Part shown: positions 36,708-46,232 of the stretch, piece after piece
Numbering within the stretch: the stretch's first letter is position 1
Layout: every line of letters starts with the position of its first letter
Assembly: GCA_017525855.1 (NCBI GenBank)
Contig: JAFXSE010000003.1
Location: forward strand, 124,001 to 188,000
DNA: 64,000 bases
Reading direction: 5' to 3'
Origin: Bacilli bacterium
Lineage (GTDB): Bacteria; Bacillota; Bacilli; RF39; UBA660
The notes under the pieces: model-generated
Told to the model about the DNA's origin: nothing
Databases searched by the model: none
The model's input: only the letters and a program-made list of their open reading frames with translations
Translations under genes and position numbers: made by a program

Positions 36708-38978
36708 ATGACATCTAAAGTAATTCAAACTTTTACTGGAAATGATGTATATTATAAAGTAATTAAAGATGGTTATAAAACTATAACGGAAACTATTCAT
36801 GTTACAGATAGTATGCCTACTCGTAATGTTTATAATTTAGAGCCATCTGCTATAGTACATGATCCTGAATTAGATTATACAGTTGATACTTCACATGATT
36901 ATCCTCCAGTTATTACATTCAATGAAAATGTAGTAACTCCCGATGATACAGAAATTACAACTAATAAATATGTTTTAGCTCCTTATGGACAAAATTATAT
37001 ATTAACAGATGGAGGTAATACTGAGGATAATTTTAGTAGAATTGGTAATGTTCAAGTAAATAAAGATGGTATAGCAAGTGGATTTTCTACAATAAATTGT
37101 ATTCGACTTTTGGAAGCTTTTAATCCTGGTAACAATCCTTGGGAGATTATTTTTAAAATTAAAACAAGTGGTGATGTGACAACAAATCAATCGATTTTTG
37201 GAAATTATGGAGCTTCTTATCAAAACTCGCCACAAATAAATATAAATGAAAGTCATTTTAGTATTTATATTCCAACTAATCCTATATCAAGTTCATTTCT
37301 TATTAATAAGACAGGTACATATACAATAATACCTAATACTTCATATTGGTTGAAATTATTTTTTAATGGAACTTCTTATGGTTTAGATTATTCATTGGAT
37401 GGTCTTTTATTTATCAGTGATATATCAGAGAGTAGTTCAGTTGCAATTGGAGTTGCTGATGAAGGTTTTTACATTGGATATAATTATTACTCATCTTCTA
37501 GTACTCAATATTTTCAAGGTTCAATAGATTTATCAGAAACTTATGTTAAAATAAATAATGAAATCTGGTGGCAACCGACTTGGAATAGTTTAGCTCTTAA
37601 ATATATACCAAACGGGAATATTGAGGTAAATAGTAATGGAGTTGCTAAAAATTTTTCTACAAGTAACTATATTAAAATATTTAGTTTTCAACCAGAAAGT
37701 TTACCTTGGAAAATAACTACACAAGTTTATTTAACACAATGGGTTGATAGCTCATCTATTTTTGGACAAAGTGGAGAATATTCTATACCACAATTATATG
37801 TAAATGGCTCGGGTTATTTACTATTATGGATTTCTTCAAACGGTAGTTCTTGGAATATAGCTAGTGGTGTAACTTCGAGTAGAACTATTTCAAGAAATAC
37901 TTGGCATACTTTAGTTTTAGAATTTACAGGATCTAGTTATAGAGTTTTAGTAGATAATGTTGTATATATTACAGTAACTAATTCAAATAAACTTTATAGA
38001 AATAATAAACCTTTATGTTTAGGTTTTGACGAAAGTACTTATTTTAGAGGTAATATTTGGTTAAAAAACACTACCATTACTTATAATAATTCTACAGATA
38101 ATACTTTTACATGGAAATATAGAGGATTAAAAACCATAAATAGCAATATTATCGGCGAGCCTATTTTTAGTTATGATGAAAAATTCATGCGTGGGTTTAA
38201 TGCTTCAAATTATTTTACTAAGAGTATTGATTTAAGTAATTATACTTCTTTTGAAATTTATATGAAGATTCTTACTCCAAATAATACTGATACAAATGGT
38301 GCATTCTTTTCCAATAATACTACAGGAGCATCACCACTTAGACGAGATGGAACAGCATTAACTTCTTGGAGTTCACAACAATATATTGGTACATATCAAA
38401 TGGCTAACAATACTACTCATTGGATAAAAGGTTATTCTAATGGTACTACTTGGTACTTGTATGGCAAAGCCGATGAAGGTGAAACTTTAGAAGAAGTTAT
38501 GAATAGTGAAAATTGGATTTTATCTGGATCTTGTCCAGCATCATATATGGTTTCTTCTACAGTAAATAATTTTATTTTCGGAAGAAATACAGATACATAT
38601 AGCACTCAATATTTTACAGGAAGTATTTATACTGATGATATTTTAATTAAAAAAGATGGAAATATTATTTTTACTAATGTAACTATATTAGGTGAGGAGG
38701 TTCCTGGTATTTTAGATTCTAATTATTTAGATACCGGTGATCAAGTTACTTTAAATTTATATGATGTTGAAACAGTTGATCGTACATTAATTTTAAATGA
38801 TAATAGAGATGTAACCGTTCCAAATAAACAATATGTAGAATATGATGGTGAAGTTGAAATTCCAGAACATGGTTTATCTATATATGATCCAGAAACTTAT
38901 TCATGGTCTAAATATAGAATTATTACATTAAATGTAAATGATGAAGATACAGGTATTTATACAGAAGGTAATATTTAA
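36708..38978 (+). CDS. Giant fibre segment 2: half PEGA, three LamG-like domains, 756 aa
   Basis: GTGGAG ribosome site, 14 bases after the previous stop. The first 50 residues (VYYKVIKDGYKTITETIHV) are the second half of a PEGA domain, without its first strands. Three LamG-like domains follow, with NPWEIIFKIKTSG, LPWKITTQVYL and SFEIYMKILTP strands, and sugar-binding-fold features WLKLFFNGTSYGL and DLSETYVKINNEIWWQPT. The ending YRIITLNVNDEDTGIYTEGNI is again an incomplete PEGA domain. Adhesin segment; no signal peptide. Confidence 0.72.
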   Translation: MTSKVIQTFTGNDVYYKVIKDGYKTITETIHVTDSMPTRNVYNLEPSAIVHDPELDYTVDTSHDYPPVITFNENVVTPDDTEITTNKYVLAPYGQNYILTDGGNTEDNFSRIGNVQVNKDGIASGFSTINCIRLLEAFNPGNNPWEIIFKIKTSGDVTTNQSIFGNYGASYQNSPQININESHFSIYIPTNPISSSFLINKTGTYTIIPNTSYWLKLFFNGTSYGLDYSLDGLLFISDISESSSVAIGVADEGFYIGYNYYSSSSTQYFQGSIDLSETYVKINNEIWWQPTWNSLALKYIPNGNIEVNSNGVAKNFSTSNYIKIFSFQPESLPWKITTQVYLTQWVDSSSIFGQSGEYSIPQLYVNGSGYLLLWISSNGSSWNIASGVTSSRTISRNTWHTLVLEFTGSSYRVLVDNVVYITVTNSNKLYRNNKPLCLGFDESTYFRGNIWLKNTTITYNNSTDNTFTWKYRGLKTINSNIIGEPIFSYDEKFMRGFNASNYFTKSIDLSNYTSFEIYMKILTPNNTDTNGAFFSNNTTGASPLRRDGTALTSWSSQQYIGTYQMANNTTHWIKGYSNGTTWYLYGKADEGETLEEVMNSENWILSGSCPASYMVSSTVNNFIFGRNTDTYSTQYFTGSIYTDDILIKKDGNIIFTNVTILGEEVPGILDSNYLDTGDQVTLNLYDVETVDRTLILNDNRDVTVPNKQYVEYDGEVEIPEHGLSIYDPETYSWSKYRIITLNVNDEDTGIYTEGNI

Positions 38979-38996
38979 GTATAAGGATTTAAAAAT

Positions 38997-41900
38997 ATGA
39001 CACAAAAAACTATTAAAGCTTTATATAAACAACCAGTAAATTATAAGCTTACGAAAGATGGTTATAAAACTATAAATGGGGTTATACATGCACAAGATGG
39101 TATGCCTAAAGTAGTTGATTTACCAGTACCTTCTGAATTATATACAACTGATTTACAATATAATGTTGATACAGAAATAAATGGCGCACCAATTATAACA
39201 ACTGAGTCATTTACATTACCTGATAATGAAATTTGTGAAGCTAAAGAATACTGTTATGCTCCTAAAGGAAATACTTATGATTACAGATCAAAAAAAGAAG
39301 TTGAATATAGTTACATTAATACGGCTAGTTATACTGTAGTTGGAAGTCCAACCATTGATACAACTTCTGGGATAATTACAAATTTTTCAAATAGTAACTA
39401 TTTAATAACTGGAAATAGTCCTTCTGGTACTGTTAACTCATATGAAGTAGTATTGAAATTTAAAACATCTTCATTCGATGATGGAAGACTTATTGGAAAT
39501 TATGCAAGTAATATACATAGTATACAGGTAGAAGTACCAAATAGTAATGAAAACAAAATGTGGTGGGGTCATCCATCTTCAGGTTATTCATGGCAAGCAA
39601 TAAATCCAAATTATGTTATTGAACCAGACACTTGGTATTGGGTAAAAGGTGTTTATAATAGTAGTACATCAAAACTAATCGTATATATGCATAAAGAAAA
39701 TGAAGATTATATTAATTGTGGTGAGTTAGATGTAACAGGATGTGGTTGGAATGAAGACATTGAAATAGGATGTGATCAAGGAGGAGGTGGAGCTACTGGA
39801 GCATATATAGATCTCTCAGAATCTTATATTAAAATAAATGGTAGCTATTGGTGGAAACCATGGATTAGAGAAACCAAAATTGAAGAAGTAATAACGCAAA
39901 TACCAGGAATTCTTGATTCTTCGGTTACAACAGATGATTGGCAGCAAAATCAAGAATATAAATTATATCAATTAAAAAATCAAAATAATACTGATACATT
40001 ACAATTAACAGAGAATAATATTACAGATACAACTCAAAAATATAAGCAATATATTAATCAATTAACAATTCCAGCTAGAGACTATAAATGGTATTACAAC
40101 GGTATACCACAATCGGTATATACTAATTTTTATAATCAAGGAGCTACAATTAATAATAAAATTGCAGTAAATTTTACCGGTGGTCCTATTATGCTATATC
40201 CATTATATCATATGGTTTATGATACTAGTAATATATGTATGTTTATGAATATTGAAACAGGTAATATTACTCAAGATTGTATATTATTAAGTTTTTCACG
40301 AAATTTATCTGAATCTGTAACATTACCTGTATTTGCTATAAAAAATAGTAAATTAGCTTTGCTTAGTAATACAAGTCCTACAGATATTACATATGGTAGT
40401 AGTACATTAACATCATATACTAAATATTGGATAGCTCTTGCCGTAAATTTTAATACTTTAGTTTGTGATATGTATTTAATTACTGATAATAATTATACAA
40501 ATAAAACATTACCGAGTATTTCTTCTTGGACAAAAGAATTGACATTTGAAGGAGATAGTCCTGAAATGTTTTATGCCGAATTAATGTTAGGTTTTGATGT
40601 TTTAAATATTGGATTAAATAGTTTTACAGGCAAAGTATATTTAGATAATTTATGGGCAAGAAATAATTTAGATTCTTCATATACACAAATTGTTTGGCAA
40701 GCTTATAGTTATTATAATTATATTTATTACTGGATGGCAAATAAGTCATTATATAATTATAATATTAATGAAGATTATGGTAATATTTTAGATTTTTCAG
40801 ATTCATATGTAAACGTTGCTCAAGATCAATTTTATAAATACAAGAATTCTGAAGTATTTTTAATGCCAATAAATGGTGGTGAAATAATAAATTATTATTC
40901 TGCAAATGGTATTTTAAGTGGTACTGCTTATGTAGATGAATTAACAGGTATTATGAGTAATTGTAATCCGACTAATTATCTTACATTACCTGAGGCTTTT
41001 TTACCAGAAAATAATCCATGGGAAATAAATTTAAAAGTTAAAACACCAGATACAATGGATGCAATGCATTATATTATGGGTAGCTTAAATAGCTATTACT
41101 GGACTGTAGGCGGAGAATTAAGTGTTAATAATACATTTGGTTTTGGTATTACTTCTACTGGTGAAAGCTGGGATATTGCATGGTTAGCGGGAAATACTGT
41201 TGCAACTTCAGATACTTGGTATTGGATTAGATTAAGTTTTACTGGTACAGAATATAAATTTGAATTAAGTACTGATGGTGAAACTTATAATTTAGAAGCT
41301 TCTGTGGCAAATACCACTTCTATTTATCAAAACTCTACAAATAGTATTATTCATTTAGGTACACAAGCTACACATTATACATATTGGACAGGTGAAATTG
41401 ATTTATCACAATGTAATATTAAAATAAATAATGTTATTTGGTGGAATGGTGTAAATATAACACAAGCCCATAGATATTTAAAAGAAGTTACTAAAGAATC
41501 TGTTAATTATGATAATTTCGCTAATCTACCTACAACTTTAATTGACAATGCTAATTTTATAATTAGCAACAATAAAATTACAAATGGTCCTACTAGTTAT
41601 CATGTTCAGAGTGCTACATCATATGGATATTTTGCTTTTACACCTACTGAAACTAAAACGGTAAGTATAAAAGCATATATTAGTTCAGAGGATTGTTGTG
41701 ATTGGGGTGCATGTTATATAGGTACAAAAATATATAGGCCAACACATGATCAAATATTAAGTCAAACAACTGATGGTTATGGGGTATATTTATTTGCTAT
41801 TCATGGAAGTACTTCAGAAACGACTTACACTTATACATTACAAGCTGGAACAACTTATTATATCAACTTTTACTATACTAAAGATCATAGTGTAGACGGA

Positions 41901-42272
41901 GGTGATGATAGACTATATATTACTCAATTAAGAGGTTTTGTAGGTACACAAGTAGAAATTATAAATTTACCTGGTTGTTTGTATAATTATAATGATGAAG
42001 GACAAGAGCACCAATTTGATGTATATTATGATGCTAATTATACACAACCTATTTTAGTAAGTACCGGCGAAACATATTCTGGTGGTACTAAAGTAGACAC
42101 TATAACTATTCCTGCACATAAAACATGGAATTATCAGACAGGCGGTAATTGGTTACCTATTACATATGTAGATACAACAACAAGTAATTATACTTATGAA
42201 GATGGTAATCTAGTTCTAACAGAATATACAGGTAATGAAACTGATGTAATTTTACCTAATGCGGTATTATAG
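38997..42272 (+). CDS. Giant fibre segment 3: half PEGA, three LamG-like domains, half LRR cap, 1091 aa
   Basis: The N-terminus VNYKLTKDGYKTINGVIHAQDG is a PEGA second half, paralogous to that of segment 2. LamG-like domains lie near residues 110-290 (DTWYWVKGVYN), 385-560 and 650-810 (NPWEINLKVKTP, DTWYWIRLSFTG). A beta-sandwich near 840-980 (YFAFTPTETKTVSIKAYIS ... TYTLQAGTTYYINFYY) resembles a carbohydrate-binding module. The ending DGNLVLTEYTGNETDVILPNAVL looks like the N-terminal cap of a BspA-type leucine-rich repeat that continues in the next ORF. It is in the same frame as segment 2 but separated by two in-frame TAA codons. Confidence 0.72.
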   Translation: MTQKTIKALYKQPVNYKLTKDGYKTINGVIHAQDGMPKVVDLPVPSELYTTDLQYNVDTEINGAPIITTESFTLPDNEICEAKEYCYAPKGNTYDYRSKKEVEYSYINTASYTVVGSPTIDTTSGIITNFSNSNYLITGNSPSGTVNSYEVVLKFKTSSFDDGRLIGNYASNIHSIQVEVPNSNENKMWWGHPSSGYSWQAINPNYVIEPDTWYWVKGVYNSSTSKLIVYMHKENEDYINCGELDVTGCGWNEDIEIGCDQGGGGATGAYIDLSESYIKINGSYWWKPWIRETKIEEVITQIPGILDSSVTTDDWQQNQEYKLYQLKNQNNTDTLQLTENNITDTTQKYKQYINQLTIPARDYKWYYNGIPQSVYTNFYNQGATINNKIAVNFTGGPIMLYPLYHMVYDTSNICMFMNIETGNITQDCILLSFSRNLSESVTLPVFAIKNSKLALLSNTSPTDITYGSSTLTSYTKYWIALAVNFNTLVCDMYLITDNNYTNKTLPSISSWTKELTFEGDSPEMFYAELMLGFDVLNIGLNSFTGKVYLDNLWARNNLDSSYTQIVWQAYSYYNYIYYWMANKSLYNYNINEDYGNILDFSDSYVNVAQDQFYKYKNSEVFLMPINGGEIINYYSANGILSGTAYVDELTGIMSNCNPTNYLTLPEAFLPENNPWEINLKVKTPDTMDAMHYIMGSLNSYYWTVGGELSVNNTFGFGITSTGESWDIAWLAGNTVATSDTWYWIRLSFTGTEYKFELSTDGETYNLEASVANTTSIYQNSTNSIIHLGTQATHYTYWTGEIDLSQCNIKINNVIWWNGVNITQAHRYLKEVTKESVNYDNFANLPTTLIDNANFIISNNKITNGPTSYHVQSATSYGYFAFTPTETKTVSIKAYISSEDCCDWGACYIGTKIYRPTHDQILSQTTDGYGVYLFAIHGSTSETTYTYTLQAGTTYYINFYYTKDHSVDGGDDRLYITQLRGFVGTQVEIINLPGCLYNYNDEGQEHQFDVYYDANYTQPILVSTGETYSGGTKVDTITIPAHKTWNYQTGGNWLPITYVDTTTSNYTYEDGNLVLTEYTGNETDVILPNAVL

Positions 42273-42283
42273 AGGATAAATAA

Positions 42284-43096
42284 ATGACTGGATTTCCTGG
42301 GTTACAAAGTATAAAAGTTGCAAATACTTATTTTCAAAATTGTATAACCGTAGTTAATGTGAATTTTAATGGATTGAGTTATACAAATAATGATGCATCA
42401 TATGCTTTTACAAATTGTACTAATTTGAGCGATACTGTAACTTTACCTAATAATGTTACAAATATGTCCTATAGTTTTGGAAATTGTACAAGTTTTAATA
42501 CAATTCCTACTATTCCAGATAGTGTAATTAATATAGCTCATAGTTTTGATGGTTGTATTAATATATCTGGAGATTTGTATATTTCAAATCCAAATATTAC
42601 AAATGCGACTAATTGTTTTATAAATACTACATCTGATAAAACAATACATATTCCATATTATTTTGCAAATAAAGTACATACACCGACATATAATTCATTT
42701 TATGCAGCTGGTTATGGAGAAGATGTAACAAATAGACAGCATGGTGTAATCTTAACAGATGATAGTACACGCACATTAACATTTTATGCCAATACTCAAA
42801 ATTGGGCTGCGTATGTAACGACAAGTTTATCTCAGATAAATGCTTCGAATAATGTATATCCTGAAATTATAGGTCAAACTCTTACATATCATGCATTTCA
42901 GCCTGGTTATGAAACTATTGGTGAAACTATATCTGTAACGGAAAATAGAGTAATCAATATACCAGCAAATGAAGGAAATTTAGAAGAAGTAGATTTATCA
43001 CTTTATAATTATACAATAACAAATAATGTTGCTTACGTTAGTAAATATAATAGTACAACAACAACTATAACATTACCTAGTACAACTACAAGATAG
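42284..43096 (+). CDS. Giant fibre segment 4: BspA-type LRR plus PEGA, 270 aa
   Basis: The first 120 residues are BspA/LRR_5-type repeats of about 23 residues (YAFTNCTNLSDTVTLPNNV, YSFGNCTSFNTIPTIPDSV, HSFDGCINISG). A PEGA-like domain follows (TLTFYANTQNWAAYV ... LTYHAFQPGYETIGETISV). The ending LYNYTITNNVAYVSKYNSTTTTITLPSTTT looks like another LRR cap cut off before its repeats, which begin in the next ORF. AGAGGATAAATAA ribosome region; a TAA directly precedes the ATG. Confidence 0.68.
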   Translation: MTGFPGLQSIKVANTYFQNCITVVNVNFNGLSYTNNDASYAFTNCTNLSDTVTLPNNVTNMSYSFGNCTSFNTIPTIPDSVINIAHSFDGCINISGDLYISNPNITNATNCFINTTSDKTIHIPYYFANKVHTPTYNSFYAAGYGEDVTNRQHGVILTDDSTRTLTFYANTQNWAAYVTTSLSQINASNNVYPEIIGQTLTYHAFQPGYETIGETISVTENRVINIPANEGNLEEVDLSLYNYTITNNVAYVSKYNSTTTTITLPSTTTR

Positions 43097-43112
43097 AATT
43101 TGGAGTAAATAA

Positions 43113-46100
43113 ATGACTGAATCTGTAAAACAAGTATTATATCGTACAAATTCATTTTCTAATAATAAAAACATTACAAGTGTTAATTTAAATAATGCAA
43201 CTTTTGTTAATGGTAACATGTTTAATGTTTTTAGTAATTGTACAAATCTTACTTCTGTTTCGAATATAGGTAATAGTACAGTAGATATGGCATATACTTT
43301 TGTAAATTGTAATAAATTAACAAGTGTAGGTCAATTGCCAAATAGTGTAGTAAATATGTATAATACTTTTTATAATTGTAGAGCTTTATCTACTACACCT
43401 GTATTACCTAATGCTGTAAAAGTTTTGACTAATACTTTTTACTATACAAATATAAATACTACACCAGATATTCCAAATTCTGTTACTTCATTAGATAATA
43501 CTTTTAGAGGTTGTTATAATTTAACAACTATTACTCCTCTTCCAGATACAATTCAATATATGTATGGTACTTTTGCATATTGTAATAAATTAACTAGTAT
43601 TCCAGCAATTCCACCCAAAGTTACTAATTTGGCTAGTACATTTGTTGGATGTAATGGATTTACTAATGTTACTGTTCCAAATACAATATCTGAATTATCA
43701 TATACTTTTCAATACTGTAATAAGTTAACAACAGTTACTATTCCTGATTCCGTAACTAGTATGTATGGAACTTTTAGTAGGTGTAAAAGTTTAGTAACTC
43801 CGCCGACTATTCCAAATTCTGTTACATCAATGGGAAGTACTTTTTCATATTGTACTGGTTTAAGTAGTTATCCTGTTTTTCCAGAGCATATTACAGGTTT
43901 TCAATATATGTTCCAAGGATGCACTCAATTTACAACATTTTATCAATTACCTGCTAACGCTACTTATATATATGGAATATTTAGTGGATGTAGTAATATG
44001 GCAGGTTCATATAATATTCCTTCTACCATTGAGCGTGAAATGGGATACGCTTTTAGTGGATGTAGTAAATTAACTGGATCAATAACTGTTCCAGAAAAAG
44101 TTGTTGATTGTTATAGTAGTTTTCAATCTTGTACAAATTTAAGTGAGGTAATATTTAACTGTAATAATACTTGTTTAAATTACTGTTGTAATGGTTGTAC
44201 AGGTTTAACTGATGTAACTTTTAATTGTAATCATATAAATAATACTTGGTATGCTTTTAGAAATTGTAATAATTTGCGTAATGTTTCTGGTTGCATAAAT
44301 AGCGGTAATATTGGTTGGATATTTCAAAATTGTCAGAATTTAACTAATTGCAATTTAGTTTTAGGTGATATTCATAATGGATCTTTAGCTTTTTCTAGTT
44401 GTATTAATCTAGAAAATCTTAATATGACAATAAATTCAGTAAATAATGCTGCAAGCTTTTTTTCAGGTTGTTCAAAATTAACTTCATTTATTGATATACC
44501 TGGTGCTGGAAATTTAGATAGTGCCTATGAATATGTATCTATACCGACAACACCTCCAAATATTGCAAATACTGTTAAAAATTTATCTTTTACTTTTGGA
44601 TCATGTACAAATTTAACAGATATGCCAAATTTAACAAATTGTACTAACTTAACTATTATGAGTTCAGCATTTTATAATTGTACAAATCTTGTAAATATTA
44701 CAACTATTCCAAATAGTGTTACTGATATGTATGGTACATTTGCTAATTGTATAAGTTTAACAAGTGTACCTGTTATACCAGAAAATGTTGGTCGAATTGA
44801 TGATTTATTTCGAAATTGTACAAGTTTAACTGGAAATATTTATATTAGATCAGATAAAGCAAATATGATGTATGATAGAGCTTTTACAGGTACATCATTA
44901 CAGAAGAATGTTTATATTCCATATACATATAACAATGGTGTTCATACAATTGTATATAATTCATTTATTAATTATTCCTATGATGAAAATGGTACAACAG
45001 ATGGAGTATATTTAAAACCAGGGTTTATGTATCTTAATATGTCATTACCTACAAATAGTACATTATATATAAACGGTGAAGTTGTAACAAATGCTCAGCA
45101 ATTAACACTTAAAGAAGATACAGATTATGTTTTAATAAAAGAAGGGTATGTACCATATACAAAACATATTATATATCAAGAAGGAATAACTACAGATAGT
45201 ATTGTAGATGCTGATTTATCTAATAATGGTGTAACTTTAACAATTAATCCAACACAAGCTGATGTAATTATTGAATTTACATATTTAGGCATGACTTCTG
45301 TTGCAAATAGCTGTATGGTTGCAAGTGGAACTCAAGTCACATATAAAGTTAAAAAATCAGGTTATAAAAAAGAAATTCAAACAGTTACAGTAACTGAAGA
45401 TACTACAATAACTGTAACATTAGAAGAATCAGAAATTCCGACAACTCCTGGAAGTAGAATTGGTAATATAGCAACTGTTGTTGGTACTTTTATAGATAAT
45501 TCTGGTAAATCTTATGTTTATGCTGTATTAGATTCTATTTATCGTGATTTAAATGCTCCAGATTATTTACCTATGAAAGATTTTGATCCAGAAGAATATC
45601 ATGGAACACCTCCTAATTTACCTATGTATGGGGAATATACATATAATGCAACATATATGACAACAAACGGTAATATAGAATCAGCAACACATAATACTGA
45701 TGTAATGATAGATTATTATAAAGATTATAATCCATATGATTCAGAATATTATAGATTAAATCCAGAGGAAATTCCTGATTTAGATGAAAGTTATTACTAT
45801 GAAACTATTTATCATATAGCAAGAAATGCTGCGGTAGTAACGTTAGATGGTGAACGATTTGAATCTCAATTACCAAATACATATGAATTAAATCAAATTT
45901 GGCAAAATAAAGCTGTCTTGGATGGATATGATCCAACATTATTAGAAGATTCTTCACAGTCTTTGACTAATGTATTTGATGAAAATAGAGAAAATTTACG
46001 TGTTTGGTCATCTACATTAGGTGAAGCTTTCTATGAAATAAAGTTGTGGGGAGTTTGTAGACGTTGGGATGATCCAATAGAATTAACAGTAAGCTGGGCC

Positions 46101-46148
46101 CAAGGTAATGGTAGAGTAGTTCCAATTTTTGAAATTCCTTTAGATTAA
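43113..46148 (+). CDS. Giant fibre segment 5: long BspA-type LRR, PEGA, lectin-like end, 1011 aa
   Basis: Residues 1-620 hold about two dozen BspA/LRR_5-type repeats (YGTFAYCNKLTSIPAIPPKV, SSFQSCTNLSEV), each with F-x-x-C-x-x-L and P-x-x-V. Two PEGA-like domains follow (LYINGEVVTNAQQLTLKEDTDYVLIKEGY; VTYKVKKSGYKKEIQTVTV), complete here. The last 230 residues, with ELNQIWQNKAVLDGYDPT and LRVWSSTLGEAFYEIKLWG, resemble the DUF1566-type lectin-like ending often found at fibre tips. This is probably the distal, receptor-binding end of the five-ORF fibre. TTTGGAG ribosome site. Confidence 0.72.
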   Translation: MTESVKQVLYRTNSFSNNKNITSVNLNNATFVNGNMFNVFSNCTNLTSVSNIGNSTVDMAYTFVNCNKLTSVGQLPNSVVNMYNTFYNCRALSTTPVLPNAVKVLTNTFYYTNINTTPDIPNSVTSLDNTFRGCYNLTTITPLPDTIQYMYGTFAYCNKLTSIPAIPPKVTNLASTFVGCNGFTNVTVPNTISELSYTFQYCNKLTTVTIPDSVTSMYGTFSRCKSLVTPPTIPNSVTSMGSTFSYCTGLSSYPVFPEHITGFQYMFQGCTQFTTFYQLPANATYIYGIFSGCSNMAGSYNIPSTIEREMGYAFSGCSKLTGSITVPEKVVDCYSSFQSCTNLSEVIFNCNNTCLNYCCNGCTGLTDVTFNCNHINNTWYAFRNCNNLRNVSGCINSGNIGWIFQNCQNLTNCNLVLGDIHNGSLAFSSCINLENLNMTINSVNNAASFFSGCSKLTSFIDIPGAGNLDSAYEYVSIPTTPPNIANTVKNLSFTFGSCTNLTDMPNLTNCTNLTIMSSAFYNCTNLVNITTIPNSVTDMYGTFANCISLTSVPVIPENVGRIDDLFRNCTSLTGNIYIRSDKANMMYDRAFTGTSLQKNVYIPYTYNNGVHTIVYNSFINYSYDENGTTDGVYLKPGFMYLNMSLPTNSTLYINGEVVTNAQQLTLKEDTDYVLIKEGYVPYTKHIIYQEGITTDSIVDADLSNNGVTLTINPTQADVIIEFTYLGMTSVANSCMVASGTQVTYKVKKSGYKKEIQTVTVTEDTTITVTLEESEIPTTPGSRIGNIATVVGTFIDNSGKSYVYAVLDSIYRDLNAPDYLPMKDFDPEEYHGTPPNLPMYGEYTYNATYMTTNGNIESATHNTDVMIDYYKDYNPYDSEYYRLNPEEIPDLDESYYYETIYHIARNAAVVTLDGERFESQLPNTYELNQIWQNKAVLDGYDPTLLEDSSQSLTNVFDENRENLRVWSSTLGEAFYEIKLWGVCRRWDDPIELTVSWAQGNGRVVPIFEIPLD
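43150..44880 (+). repeat. BspA-type leucine-rich repeat array
   Basis: About 24 protein repeats of roughly 22-24 residues with consensus F-x-N-C-x-x-L-T-x-I-x-x-I-P-N-S-V-x-x-M/L-x-x-T. BspA-type repeats form a solenoid and occur in surface proteins of gut bacteria and protists that bind matrix or other cells. Confidence 0.8.
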
Positions 46149-46182
46149 AACTTATAAATGAAGGGTTTTATAGTAAAAAATT

Positions 46183-46200
46183 AAGTTCAAATACATATGT
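46183..46200 (+). promoter_or_regulatory. Phage promoter-like motif, GTTCAA variant
   Basis: AAGTTCAAATACATATGT, 33-50 bases before the 785-residue spike gene; nearly the same as the site at 31875. Confidence 0.45.
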
Positions 46201-46232
46201 TAAAAATATTTATACAATTGGAGAATTTTTAA

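Noticed and set aside
36690..43115. Programmed -1/+1 frameshifts joining the giant fibre ORFs
   Set aside because: Each downstream frame has its own TAA within a few codons before the ATG (TAA ATG at 42281 and 43110), so a shift before the upstream stop would still end. No slippery heptamer was noted.
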